The notes: generated from the sequence alone by a model not told the origin. Counted from the first letter of the stretch, positions 1-8,985 are shown. The stretch is 57,589 nucleotides of DNA from Bacteroidaceae bacterium (GCA_017541025.1 JAFXZY010000032.1:1-57589); one strand, 5' to 3'. Translations and numbers: made by a program.

Positions 1-29
1 CACTCTTCACTCTTCACTGAAAGATATTC

Positions 30-135
<106 letters not shown>

Positions 136-144
136 TTTTTAAAT

Positions 145-192
145 GAGTAAAGCCCGAGGAACGAATGTTCTTTGGGCTTTACTCGTTTATTT
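145..192 (+). terminator. rRNA operon terminator
   Basis: An 18-bp stem (arms 145-162 and 167-184, two or so wobble pairs, loop GAAT) is followed by a T-rich run. It lies 10 bases after the 5S gene and looks like the intrinsic terminator of the rRNA operon. Confidence 0.85.
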
Positions 193-200
193 TATCACGT

Positions 201-316
201 CTACTCTCCCACGGGTCCGTGGGCGAAGAGGGCCTTTAGAGGAAAGACTGAATGTCTTTCCGTGCCTGATGAGGGGAGTAATCTGTGATTACGACGGAGG
301 GGTGTAGGTAGCCGCC
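201..316. other. scrambled 5S remnant between rRNA operon and next gene
   Basis: Bases 201-215 are the exact reverse complement of 5S positions 111-125. Bases 304-316 repeat the 5S 3' end (GTAGGTAGCCGCC). In between, 208-223 and 241-261 each form small hairpins. This looks like the remains of a second 5S copy, partly inverted. It is too incomplete to make a functional 5S rRNA. No coding sequence is seen between 136 and 649. Confidence 0.55.
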
Positions 317-340
317 ATTTTTATAATTTATAAAATTTGA

Positions 341-380
341 GAAGCCTCTGCATCTTTAAGATGTGGAGGCTTTCTTATTT
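341..380 (+). terminator. hairpin terminator after 5S remnant
   Basis: Arms starting at 341 (GAAGCCTCTGCATC) and ending at 373 pair with one or two wobbles around a short TTAA loop, followed by TTATTTT. It sits about 25 bases after the 5S-like 3' fragment, as the first terminator sits after the true 5S, so the whole module seems to be a decayed duplicate. Confidence 0.65.
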
Positions 381-593
381 TATGCGGCTACCTGCTCTTC
401 CAAAAGTGGCATTTATTTTGTTTCAGTTTAAGGGAAATCATATTTTCCGTCAAATGGGTGATTACGGGATAAATTCTGATATTTTGTTCCTTTTTCATTG
501 TAATTTTTTACTATTTTAACGCCTAATCCATCGTTTTTCTGAAAAACGGACATATTTTTCTGTTATTTTTTATAGAGAAATCAAAAAGGTTGC

Positions 594-601
594 TATATTT
601 G
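594..601 (+). promoter_or_regulatory. Bacteroidetes -7 box for GLUG protein gene
   Basis: TATATTTG matches the Bacteroidetes -7 consensus TAnnTTTG and lies 48 bases before the start codon at 650. The expected -33 TTG is not clear in the A/T-rich sequence upstream. Confidence 0.6.
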
Positions 602-649
602 CGCTCGTAAACTGTTAAATCTAAAAACGAAAAACCAAACATTATTAGC

Positions 650-3600
650 ATGAAACAAAGATTACTTTATGGTATTCTTGTGCTGTGTGCATATATGGCA
701 GGCAGTATGAGAGTGTGTGCGCTGGAGCAGGATGCTAACGGCGTTTATCAGATTGGTACAGAGCAGGATCTGATTGATTTTGCTGCAGTTATCAGTGGCG
801 GAACATTTGACGCAAAAGCCGTCTTGACTTCCGACATCGCTCTTACCAGCGTTTGGGAGACTCCCATCGGAAGTGCTCAGGGCGGAGCTTTTACCGGCTT
901 CTTTGATGGTCAGGGTCATAAGATTACCGGCTTCGAAGGAGTGAGTCGGGGAAAGTTCGGTCTCTTTGGCTTCATTAAACAAGCTACTGTGCAGAATTTC
1001 AGTCTTTCCGGTAAACTGACTGCGTCGAACGCAGATGGTTCGGCAGCACATGGTGCAGGAGCCATCGGTTGGTCAGAGAGTAGCCACATCTCAGCTGTTC
1101 ACTCTGAACTGGAGATTACCATTGCCGAAACCGAGGTTCACCATGTAGGTGGTGTTGTAGGATCTTCCCAAAATGGTGGTAATGTAATCCGTTGCTGTTC
1201 ATTCAGCGGATCTTTGTCAGAGCAATTTGGCAATACTGATTGCTTTGGTGGTGTAGTGGGTTACATGGGTAGCGACAGCATCGTTAATTGCGCCAACTAT
1301 GGTAGCGTTTCATACTTTGCTTATAATGGATATGTAGGTGGTATTGTGGGTTATCTGAATAGCAGCGGTGCTACCATAATAGGCTGTTTAAACACAGGCA
1401 AGGTATCTTATATAGGTGAAGGAGAACCTACATACGGTGGTGCTATCATCGGCCGACTGAGAGATAACAACCCTGCCAGACACCAGAACAGTGTTTGGTT
1501 GGAAGGCAGTGCCCTTACAGGAAGTGGCGAGAACAGTGTGCCAACAACAGTATCGGTTACTGCTGAGCAGTTGGCAAGCGGAGAGATTTGTTACTACATG
1601 AACGCCGACCAGACTGAGATTGGATGGTATCAGACCTTGGGTACCGACGTAATGCCTGTATATGATGCTACACACGGGCAAGTTTATATGAACGGTCATC
1701 AGCATTGCAACGGCGATGCATACGAAGGTGTTATTTATTCTAACGAGAATACAGGCCTTGTGAAGGATGACCATGTTATCGTGGACGGTTTCTGTACTTA
1801 CTGTGGTCTCTTCGACGAGACTTACATGCAGCCCAATGCAGAAGGCTATTATGAAATTGCAAATGCCAAACAGTTGGCTTGGTTCGAGCGGATGGTTAAT
1901 TCCGGTAAAGACAGCCTGAATGCTGTGCTGACAGCCGATATCGATTTCGCCCCGTTGATTGAAGATCCAAAGTTTGCGTGGACAGCCATTGGCGACTGGG
2001 GAGGCATCAGTGGAACTTCCAATGCTGCCTACAGAGGTCATTTCGATGGTCGGGGACACACCATTACGAACTTCAATGTCACCTCAACCCACAACTATTA
2101 TGGTATCTTCGGTGTTGTATCAAAAGGCAGCCTTGTTGAAAACTTCGACATATACGGCACGATGAATCTCGGTCACAAGACTGGTGCTGTGGTTGCTTAC
2201 ACTCGTGATGCCACTTGTACCATCCGAAACATTCACAGTTACATGACCATTAATGTCACAGAAGCGGCAACAACTGCAGAAAGACCTGGCGGTATCGTGG
2301 GCAGTGCAAACAATGGTACAACCATTATCGAAAACTGTATTTATTCTGGCACACTCAACGTGGGAGAGCACACAGGTAACATCGGTGGTATTGTAGGCTA
2401 TATTAATAACAATTCAGCAGCAATCGTCAACATTACTAACTGCCTGTTCGATGGAGAAATTCAGAACGGAAACTCAGCAGACGGACAGTGCGGTGGTATT
2501 GTGGGTTACAACAACGGCGGCAAAGCTACGATTAAGAACTGCCTGTCCATTGGTACGATAGTCTCCAGTGACGGGAACATCGGACAACTCATTGGTCGTC
2601 TCAATGGCAGCAACACTGTCTTTGACAACAATTATTATGCAGGCGAATTTGTTAATGGTACAGCAAGCGGCAAATCAGCAGGTGGCGCAGCACCTATACA
2701 GGTTGACAATGCCCAGTTGGCAAGCGGTGAAATTGCATGGAAGTTGAACGGGGAGAACTTCCTGGATGCTGTTTGGCGTCAGTCTATTGGTGAAGATAAC
2801 TATCCAAAGCCCACCAGTGCTGGTGCACTTGTTTATCAGACTCCTGACGGATATGCCTGCATCTCTGAGGACCATCCTGAGTCATTCGATGCATTCCGTG
2901 ATGGAATAATTGCCAACGAGACTGCCTTCGTTGAGGATGAAAATTTGTTTGCTTATCGTCCATTGGTAGATGAATATAAGGAGTGCATTAAGTCTTGGGA
3001 GAAAATTGATAATATTACAGACTTCCTGACTGCTTACAAGGCTGCTGCCGAAGTAAAGGAGAACATTAAGACTTCTGCTACTAATTATGCTGTTTACGCA
3101 AAGGCATGTGAGTATGCAGCCAACTATGTTAAGGATAATGGTCTGGAAGGTGAATATACTGACTTCCTGGTAACTTATCTGGAGGAGACCATTGAACCTA
3201 ACAACGACTATCCTAATGGTAGCGCTCCTTACATCATGGAGAACTGTAATCTTAATAACGAAGCTCTTGCTGCTGAGGTTGCCTTTGTGAACAAGATGCT
3301 GGAGAATGCTCTTGCTGGTGGTGTAACTCCTGGAACAGAGATTACCCGTCTGATTGTTAATCCTGACTTTACAGAAGGCGAGGATAAGTTTGATGGATGG
3401 ACTAAGGAAGCTGGCGAGGGTGCCACCTTTGCTACTGGCGGCGTTCCTGAAATCATGCAAATTGCCCGCGGTAAGGACGGCACCTTCGATATTAAGCAGA
3501 CTGTGAACGAACTACCCAACGGTATCTACATGATGGCACTGAACGGTTTGTTCCTTGATGGTAGTGATATCTACTCTCAGTTCTATGCCGGCCAGCTCTA

Positions 3601-5500
3601 CTTGAACAATACCTATAACTACTTCATGTCTTCCAGTGAGGATATTGTTGGTGAGGGCGATGCCATAGATAAGGAGAACTGCCTGATAAATGAGGCTGAT
3701 AACATCAAAGATGAAGAATACAAGGAGGATGAAGAAATAATTGGTTATGTTCCCTCTTCGTTCAAGGGCTGCTCTTATGCTTACAATGCAGGCCGTTACC
3801 TCAACTTCTGTGCAACAGAGGTAACAGACGGAACGCTGACCATTGGTATGCGTAACCTTGGTGCAACAGGTAAGGGCGACTGGATGCCTTTCGGTAATAT
3901 GCATGTTTACTATCTGGGTAATGCAGAAGAGGCTAACGAGAAACTTGCTGAAGTATTGGAAGGCTTTGTTGCCCGTGCTCAGATTATTGTGGACTTCGAG
4001 AATAGCGATGGTTATGAGGATGTTGCCAAGAAACCCAATATCTCTGCCGATTTGAAGGCAAGCCTGATAGAGGCAATAAGTGGCGTGGCTGATGCTGCTA
4101 CTGGTGAGCAGAAAATGGCTCTCATTAACACCTTCTCAGATATCTTTAACCAGGTTCATGCTTGCCGGAAGGCTTATGTCGCAATGGCTGTGTCTGCCCA
4201 GAATCTGGCAAATGCTATTAGTGACTTGTTAGGTTTGGGTATTATTACTGAGGATGAATATGATGAATGGGATGCAGAGATTTATGATGCTATAGGTCAT
4301 TTCGTAGATGGAACCGTTTCTACCGAAGAAGCTCTTGCCATTGCAGAAAGACTGAACATTATGGATCAGATGATGCCTCAGATAGATGGTATATACCAGT
4401 TGTCAACTTCTAAGCAGGTTCAGCTCTTCTCAGTTGTAGTAAACAATGGTGAGGCTAATGCAAAGGCAGTTCTGACAAACGACATTGACATGAGCGAGGT
4501 AGAGGCTTATATACCTATTGGTACGTATGAGAGCGCTCCCTTCTCTGGCGAGTTTGATGGTCAGGGTTATAAGATTAAAGGCTTCAACCTGTCAACAACT
4601 GACAATGCTGCAGGATTCATCGGATATGCAAGTAAGGCTACCATTAAGAACTTCAAGATTGAAGGTGCCATAGAATATTCTACTGGTACAGGCGTGGGTG
4701 CTGTTGGATGGTCAACAGGTTCTACTCTCGAAAACATCCACTCTGCTCTTAACATAACTGTTATAGGTGTTGCTCACCATATTGGTGGTGTCTGCGGACA
4801 TTTGAGCGAAAACAGTTCAGCTACCAACTGTTCGTTCAGCGGAACCATTAACGAGACAGCCGGAAGTCATGACTGTATCGGTGGTATAGGTGCTTATTCT
4901 AACAATGGTGTTAAGTATGTGAATTGTGCTAACTACGGTACCATAACCTATAGTGTTGCCAATGCATACGCCGGTGGTATCTGCGGCTATGTAAACAACG
5001 ACTCCTTCACGGGTGTCTTCAACTGTCTTAACGTAGGAACTGTGCAGATGGCAAATGGCACTCCTACCTATGGTGGTGCATTCGTTGGTCGTCTGCGTTC
5101 TCATGCTAACGCTCAGTTCTTGAACAACTATTGGCTTCAGGGTAGTGCTCCAAATGCTAGTGGTGAGAATGGTATCACAGCCAATGTTGTCAATGCTGAA
5201 CAACTGGCAAGCGGTGAGGTTTGCTTCAAGCTGAATGGTGACGCAGAGGTTCCTGCATGGTATCAGACCTTAAACGAGGATGCTTATCCTGTTCTCGATT
5301 CTACTCACAAGGTAGTTCTGTATGATGAAACCAACGGCTATTACAACGAGGGCGACGAGGATCCCGACGGCATTAAAAACGTTAACGTTAACGATAACGA
5401 TAACCTCAATAATGCAGCAATCTACAACATGGCTGGTCAGCGTATGAGCAAGTTGCAGAAGGGTATCAATATTGTTGGTGGCAAGAAGGTACTTTATTGA
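650..5500 (+). CDS. giant secreted GLUG-repeat surface protein
   Basis: A 1616-residue protein with a signal peptide (about residues 1-25). It has three blocks of GLUG-type repeats (units such as GGVVGYMGSDSIVNCANYG) starting near residues 28, 392 and 1243. Each block opens with the same module: a GxYxI segment, then AVLTxDID, then an FDGQGxxI segment. Between blocks 2 and 3 there is a helical stretch (about 770-870), a carbohydrate-binding-like beta-sandwich (about 900-1085) and another helical stretch. The C-terminus (about 1588-1616, ending GINIVGGKKVLY) is a short sorting-like tail that recurs in two other proteins of this window. A low-complexity NVNVNDNDN linker made of hexanucleotide repeats precedes it. 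GLUG proteins are usually exported and often adhesive; no catalytic domain was recognised. It is monocistronic between its own promoter and a strong terminator. Confidence 0.88.
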   Translation: MKQRLLYGILVLCAYMAGSMRVCALEQDANGVYQIGTEQDLIDFAAVISGGTFDAKAVLTSDIALTSVWETPIGSAQGGAFTGFFDGQGHKITGFEGVSRGKFGLFGFIKQATVQNFSLSGKLTASNADGSAAHGAGAIGWSESSHISAVHSELEITIAETEVHHVGGVVGSSQNGGNVIRCCSFSGSLSEQFGNTDCFGGVVGYMGSDSIVNCANYGSVSYFAYNGYVGGIVGYLNSSGATIIGCLNTGKVSYIGEGEPTYGGAIIGRLRDNNPARHQNSVWLEGSALTGSGENSVPTTVSVTAEQLASGEICYYMNADQTEIGWYQTLGTDVMPVYDATHGQVYMNGHQHCNGDAYEGVIYSNENTGLVKDDHVIVDGFCTYCGLFDETYMQPNAEGYYEIANAKQLAWFERMVNSGKDSLNAVLTADIDFAPLIEDPKFAWTAIGDWGGISGTSNAAYRGHFDGRGHTITNFNVTSTHNYYGIFGVVSKGSLVENFDIYGTMNLGHKTGAVVAYTRDATCTIRNIHSYMTINVTEAATTAERPGGIVGSANNGTTIIENCIYSGTLNVGEHTGNIGGIVGYINNNSAAIVNITNCLFDGEIQNGNSADGQCGGIVGYNNGGKATIKNCLSIGTIVSSDGNIGQLIGRLNGSNTVFDNNYYAGEFVNGTASGKSAGGAAPIQVDNAQLASGEIAWKLNGENFLDAVWRQSIGEDNYPKPTSAGALVYQTPDGYACISEDHPESFDAFRDGIIANETAFVEDENLFAYRPLVDEYKECIKSWEKIDNITDFLTAYKAAAEVKENIKTSATNYAVYAKACEYAANYVKDNGLEGEYTDFLVTYLEETIEPNNDYPNGSAPYIMENCNLNNEALAAEVAFVNKMLENALAGGVTPGTEITRLIVNPDFTEGEDKFDGWTKEAGEGATFATGGVPEIMQIARGKDGTFDIKQTVNELPNGIYMMALNGLFLDGSDIYSQFYAGQLYLNNTYNYFMSSSEDIVGEGDAIDKENCLINEADNIKDEEYKEDEEIIGYVPSSFKGCSYAYNAGRYLNFCATEVTDGTLTIGMRNLGATGKGDWMPFGNMHVYYLGNAEEANEKLAEVLEGFVARAQIIVDFENSDGYEDVAKKPNISADLKASLIEAISGVADAATGEQKMALINTFSDIFNQVHACRKAYVAMAVSAQNLANAISDLLGLGIITEDEYDEWDAEIYDAIGHFVDGTVSTEEALAIAERLNIMDQMMPQIDGIYQLSTSKQVQLFSVVVNNGEANAKAVLTNDIDMSEVEAYIPIGTYESAPFSGEFDGQGYKIKGFNLSTTDNAAGFIGYASKATIKNFKIEGAIEYSTGTGVGAVGWSTGSTLENIHSALNITVIGVAHHIGGVCGHLSENSSATNCSFSGTINETAGSHDCIGGIGAYSNNGVKYVNCANYGTITYSVANAYAGGICGYVNNDSFTGVFNCLNVGTVQMANGTPTYGGAFVGRLRSHANAQFLNNYWLQGSAPNASGENGITANVVNAEQLASGEVCFKLNGDAEVPAWYQTLNEDAYPVLDSTHKVVLYDETNGYYNEGDEDPDGIKNVNVNDNDNLNNAAIYNMAGQRMSKLQKGINIVGGKKVLY

Positions 5501-5518
5501 GAGACTGTCTAATAGATG

Positions 5519-5557
5519 AAAATAAAAGCTTGGAAGTTTTTTCCAAGCTTTTATTTT
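5519..5557 (+). terminator. intrinsic terminator of GLUG gene
   Basis: A perfect 17-bp stem (5519-5535 with 5541-5557) with a 5-base T-rich loop and a T-rich 3' arm, 18 bases after the stop codon. Its 3' arm overlaps the -33 box of the truA promoter. Confidence 0.9.
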
Positions 5558-5585
5558 GTATTCTTCGTGCTTAATTGTAATTTTG
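5554..5585 (+). promoter_or_regulatory. truA promoter
   Basis: TTTTG at 5554-5558 and TAATTTTG at 5578-5585 are 19 bases apart, a good match to the Bacteroidetes -33/-7 pair. The ATG of truA follows only 15 bases later, so the leader would be very short. Confidence 0.7.
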
Positions 5586-5599
5586 TACGCAAAACGCCT

Positions 5600-6373
5600 A
5601 TGCGATACTTTATAACGCTTTCATACGATGGTACACGCTATCATGGCTGGCAGATTCAGCCTAATGGCGTTAGTGTGCAGGAGACCTTGCAGCAAAGTCT
5701 CTCTACCCTCCTGCGTTGCGAAATAGAGGTGGTAGGGGCTGGCAGAACTGATGCTGGCGTACATGCCCGTATGATGGTGGCACACTTTGATTTCAGTGAG
5801 GCGCTTGATTGCCCTCAATTGGCATACCGGCTGAACAAGATTCTTCCTCAGGATATAGCAGTGCAGAAGGTAGAACAGGTGGCTGATGATATGCATGCAC
5901 GCTTCTCAGCTACCAGTCGTACTTACCATTATTTTGTGCATACGCGCAAAGACCCTTTCTGTCGTCATTACAGTTGGCTCTTGCATGGAATGATTGATTT
6001 TCAGGCTATGAACGAGTCGGCTCAGCTATTGCTCCAGTACACTGACTTTACCAGTTTCTCCAAGGTCAATACAGATACCAAGACCAACCTCTGTACTATC
6101 ACGGAGGCGCATTGGGATGAGATAGCTCCGGGGCAATGGAGATTCACCATTACAGCCAACCGCTTTCTGCGAAATATGGTTCGTGCCATCGTTGGAACAC
6201 TTATAGAGGTAGGTCGTGGCAGAATGACCAAGGAAGAGTTCTGCAAGGTAATAGAGCAGCAAGACCGTTGCTCTGCTGGTGAGAGCGTACCAGGGAATGC
6301 GCTTTTTCTGGTCAATATTGAATGGCCCCCTCCATCTCCCCCTTTGGGGGAGTGCCTCAAAGAAAAGTGTTAA
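5600..6373 (+). CDS. truA: tRNA pseudouridine synthase A (C-terminally extended)
   Basis: TruA converts uridines 38-40 of the tRNA anticodon arm to pseudouridine. The 257-residue protein has the family motif GRTDAGVHA with the catalytic aspartate at residue 51, an early [11 protein letters not shown] segment, and the late motif [17 protein letters not shown]. An in-frame ATG exists at 5516, but the ATG at 5600 starts exactly at the conserved [12 protein letters not shown] and sits just after a good promoter, so it was chosen. The last 15 or so residues ([15 protein letters not shown]) are not family sequence. They are encoded by a G/C-rich palindromic repeat that has replaced the original stop. 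Confidence 0.95.
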   Translation: MRYFITLSYDGTRYHGWQIQPNGVSVQETLQQSLSTLLRCEIEVVGAGRTDAGVHARMMVAHFDFSEALDCPQLAYRLNKILPQDIAVQKVEQVADDMHARFSATSRTYHYFVHTRKDPFCRHYSWLLHGMIDFQAMNESAQLLLQYTDFTSFSKVNTDTKTNLCTITEAHWDEIAPGQWRFTITANRFLRNMVRAIVGTLIEVGRGRMTKEEFCKVIEQQDRCSAGESVPGNALFLVNIEWPPPSPPLGECLKEKC

Positions 6374-6473
6374 TGTTTATTCTCCCCCAAGGGCAATCGT
6401 GCGTTATGCGTTCAAACGATTGGGGAGCTTCGCGACGGTGGGCAAAGCGGAGAGGGGGCTTTATATCGTTCCT
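6322..6473. repeat. G/C-rich palindromic (REP-like) element
   Basis: The element begins with GGCCCCCTCCATCTCCCCC and ends with GGAGAGGGGGCTT, which are imperfect inverted copies. Further CCCCC/GGGGG palindromes lie inside. Related G/C-rich palindromes occur at 26974-27008, 40377-40412, 40565-40592 and 43900-43990. The left end is translated as the C-terminus of TruA and the right end touches the 3' end of the convergent transporter gene. No transposase is nearby. Confidence 0.6.
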
Positions 6474-7339
6474 AAGAACAAGAATACCATTCCTAATAGA
6501 ACAAGGAAGAGGTCAATGGCTTTGCTCTTAAGATTCTTCTCGTGAAAGAGGAATGCACCAATCATAAAGCTGACCACTACGCTGCTTCTGCGTACCATAC
6601 TGACCACGCTTACCAGGGCTCCAGTCTCGTGCAAGGAACAGAAGTAGGCATAATCGGCAATACTCAGGAAGATACTTATCAGGGGAATGCTCCACACCCA
6701 ACGGAAAGGCGTTCCCTTTTGTCGACGCGGATACCAGAGGGTCAGTAACACAATGCCCATCATCAGGCATTGGTAAAAGTTGTAATAGCTCTGCACCGTC
6801 AGTTTGTCCAATCCTACGCCGCCATCTTGGGGAGAGGCCAGCAGGAACTTATCATATAAGCCACTCAAAGCGCCTGTTATAGCTGCGCCCACAATGCAGA
6901 AAATCCATCGGTTATGACGGAAATCAATACCCTCCTTCTTGCCGCTACGGCTAAGCAGGAAGAAACTCAGTATGGCCAATGCCACACCTATCCATTGGTA
7001 CAAGTTGAGGCGTTCACCAAATATCAGAAGCGCGCCTAACAGTACCATGACGGGCCTTGTAGCATTGATGGGGCCCACCAGCGTAAGGGGCAGATGTTTT
7101 ATACCTATATAGCCTAAAATCCAACTGCTGAGCACAATGCATGCCTTTAATATGATGTATTTTTGCACCTCCCATCCTCCAAAAGGGGCATTAAGTGCCA
7201 AAGGTAAAAAGATTAGGGAGCAGAACAGTGTGTTCAGGAATAAGACAGGAATTACGGCATTCTCCCTCAGCGAATGCTTCTTGCATACATCATAACACCC
7301 TAATAAGGTTGCTGAAAGAAAGGCGTAGACTATCCACAT
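6461..7339 (-). CDS. EamA/DMT-family inner-membrane transporter
   Basis: A 292-residue polytopic protein with about ten hydrophobic segments in two similar halves, as in the drug/metabolite transporter superfamily. The first half opens with IVYAFLSATLLGCYDVCKK and contains the typical GPINATRPVMVLLGALLIFGE. The second half ends GMVFLFLGTI. Family members export or import small metabolites, and the substrate cannot be read from sequence. It is convergent with truA, and a palindromic element spans the junction. It starts at the only good ATG before the first membrane segment. Confidence 0.85.
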   Translation of the reverse strand: MWIVYAFLSATLLGCYDVCKKHSLRENAVIPVLFLNTLFCSLIFLPLALNAPFGGWEVQKYIILKACIVLSSWILGYIGIKHLPLTLVGPINATRPVMVLLGALLIFGERLNLYQWIGVALAILSFFLLSRSGKKEGIDFRHNRWIFCIVGAAITGALSGLYDKFLLASPQDGGVGLDKLTVQSYYNFYQCLMMGIVLLTLWYPRRQKGTPFRWVWSIPLISIFLSIADYAYFCSLHETGALVSVVSMVRRSSVVVSFMIGAFLFHEKNLKSKAIDLFLVLLGMVFLFLGTI

Positions 7340-7345
7340 TTTTTA

Positions 7346-7397
7346 GTGAAGAGTGAAGAATCTGGAAGTGAAAGAGTGAAAAGTGAGAAATGAGATA
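7346..7397. repeat. GAGTGAA-type short tandem repeat
   Basis: Degenerate units of the form GTGAAGA/GTGAAAA run between the transporter gene and the next gene. The same family occurs at bases 1-19 (reverse orientation) and, translated, at 30101-30133. Confidence 0.7.
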
Positions 7398-7410
7398 ATG
7401 TTCAATGAAT

Positions 7411-7992
7411 TTACAGTTTCACTGCAATAGAATGCAAGGAATTCTCTATTGTTTTCTTCTGGTCTTTAGTCAACTCTGTGGTTTGGAGTTCCCATGTCAG
7501 TGTGGTGTCGTCAGGGCTCAGACTGGCCTTTATAAGCGGAAGTTGGCGTAGCAGACCGCAAATCTCTGAATTGGCATCAGCCTGAAAGAAATCATCAGCT
7601 TTGGGGCGTTCCAAAACATAGTCAACAGGTTGCCATTTTACATTATAGAATCGCACCTCGCTATCAGCCGCAGGCCCTTGGAAGGTATGCACCATACAAA
7701 GAAGCGAGTCGTTAAAGATTTTCATTTCCATGGTGCTTTTTTCTGATAGTTGAAGGCACAGATAATCATTGGTAAGGGCTGTCAGTTCAGAATAGGTGTC
7801 GAACTTGTTCTTTACCCTTGCCCTCATGCTGTTTTCTATAAAGTCTATGCAGTCCAGTCTGTTATTCTTGGTCATTAACGGGAATATGCTGTCAGGAGCC
7901 TGAGCAAACACATCGCGCATCTTTACCTCCTGTGCAGAAAGCGTACAGCAGAAGCCCGGAAGCATAAAAAGCAGAATCAATAATCTATTCAT
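7411..7992 (-). CDS. secreted DUF3256-like protein
   Basis: A 193-residue protein with a cleavable signal peptide (NRLLILLFMLPGFCCTLSAQ). The ATG at 7992 is preferred over one 27 bases upstream because it opens directly onto the signal peptide. The mature part starts with MRDVFAQAPDSIFPLMTKNNRLDCIDF, which resembles the Bacteroidales family DUF3256 of unknown function. The rest looks like a small beta-rich fold. No enzyme motif is visible. The minus-strand neighbours are a nuclease lipoprotein (upstream) and the transporter (downstream), and nothing ties their functions together. Assignment to DUF3256 is from memory of family sequence and is moderately sure. Confidence 0.75.
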   Translation of the reverse strand: MNRLLILLFMLPGFCCTLSAQEVKMRDVFAQAPDSIFPLMTKNNRLDCIDFIENSMRARVKNKFDTYSELTALTNDYLCLQLSEKSTMEMKIFNDSLLCMVHTFQGPAADSEVRFYNVKWQPVDYVLERPKADDFFQADANSEICGLLRQLPLIKASLSPDDTTLTWELQTTELTKDQKKTIENSLHSIAVKL

Positions 7993-8002
7993 AGTGCAAG
8001 AA

Positions 8003-8044
8003 TAATTTTCAATTTTCACTTTTCAATTTTCAATTCTCAATTGG
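8003..8044. repeat. TTTTCAA-type short tandem repeat
   Basis: Five or six degenerate TTTTCAA/TTCTCAA units fill the gap between the nuclease gene and the DUF3256-like gene. This is one of several 6-8 bp repeat families in the window's intergenic DNA. Confidence 0.7.
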
Positions 8045-8058
8045 CGCTTCTCGCCCTC

Positions 8059-8985
8059 TTACCACGTCCACTCCGTTAGATTTCTTTTTGCCTCCACCTC
8101 AGCCTCCACATCATCGGGCAGATTGGGAAAGAAATCTATGCCCGTTCTGGCTTCCAATTCATTAATGCTGATGGTGTAATCCTTAATGTTGCTAGCCTTG
8201 TTGTTCTTGTGTTCAGCCCAGAAGGCAATAGCGTGATACTTATCGTTATTGTCCTGCAGCAGTATCGCCATCCAGAAATATCTGGGCACGGGGATGTTGA
8301 TTCTGGCCCCCAGCTCTTCCTTGCTGAACAGCGGATTGGGTACGCTTTCCGTTGGGGTAGTAGTGCCGCCTTTGGAAATATAGAGCATCTTGCGTTTCGT
8401 TTTGTTATAGCCCAGATTATGCACCCAGTTCTCCATGTTCACCCAGATACCACTGTTAAAGTTGTATAGCTGAGGCTGCATGTTGGAGAGATAAAAAGTC
8501 TGTCCGTTGGCATTCTGAGACATCAGCCTGTCTGCCGAGTTTACAATATGTCCTCGCGTGTAGCCGCTGTTGAAGAAGTCTGACAAACGCGTACGATACA
8601 TCAAAGGGATGATAGAATCCTCCTGAAACGGGTCGCCATCGTAGTACGCCCCCTTCCAGATGGTGTTCTTCCAGTTGGTGCGGCTCCAGTTGCTAACGGC
8701 ATTCTGGTCCGTAATGGAGTAGGCTGCCCAGCGCTGTGTTTTCTGCTCCTTGTCCCACTCCTCGGTATAGGTGACACCATATTTATTAGTGATGTGTACA
8801 ATAAACATGCTCTGGTCCTTAACTACAGGCACCTCCATACGTTGCATGTATGCCTTAGCCTCGTTGCCTATAAGGGAAAGCAGGTAGTCCCCTTTTTGTT
8901 TTGGGGTCTCATTTTCATCCTTGTTGCATGCTGTTAGACAGGCAATGGCGCAAAGTAGAGTCAGAATGTAATAGCGTTTCTTCAT
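8059..8985 (-). CDS. DNA/RNA non-specific endonuclease, lipoprotein
   Basis: A 308-residue protein of the NucA/endonuclease G family, which cuts DNA and RNA without sequence preference using a His and an Asn-held Mg2+. The motif YTRGHIVNSADR (residues 142-153, catalytic His146) replaces the classic DRGH. NFNSGIWVNMENW (about 175-187) supplies the metal-binding Asn. The start at 8985 gives a lipoprotein signal with lipobox LTAC and Cys20, so the enzyme is probably anchored at the cell envelope. An in-frame ATG 57 bases upstream would add an odd leader. A role in nutrient DNA degradation is likely but is inference. Confidence 0.88.
   Translation of the reverse strand: MKKRYYILTLLCAIACLTACNKDENETPKQKGDYLLSLIGNEAKAYMQRMEVPVVKDQSMFIVHITNKYGVTYTEEWDKEQKTQRWAAYSITDQNAVSNWSRTNWKNTIWKGAYYDGDPFQEDSIIPLMYRTRLSDFFNSGYTRGHIVNSADRLMSQNANGQTFYLSNMQPQLYNFNSGIWVNMENWVHNLGYNKTKRKMLYISKGGTTTPTESVPNPLFSKEELGARINIPVPRYFWMAILLQDNNDKYHAIAFWAEHKNNKASNIKDYTISINELEARTGIDFFPNLPDDVEAEVEAKRNLTEWTW

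Noticed and set aside
337-519. 60-codon open frame between rRNA operon and GLUG gene
   Set aside because: It runs through the second terminator hairpin and shows no coding pattern.
1388-2059. Open frame of 223 codons antisense to the GLUG protein gene
   Set aside because: It mirrors the repetitive GLUG coding sequence and has no start context, promoter or family features.
7993-8019. Upstream start for the DUF3256-like gene
   Set aside because: It would add nine polar residues before a standard signal peptide; the inner ATG fits better.
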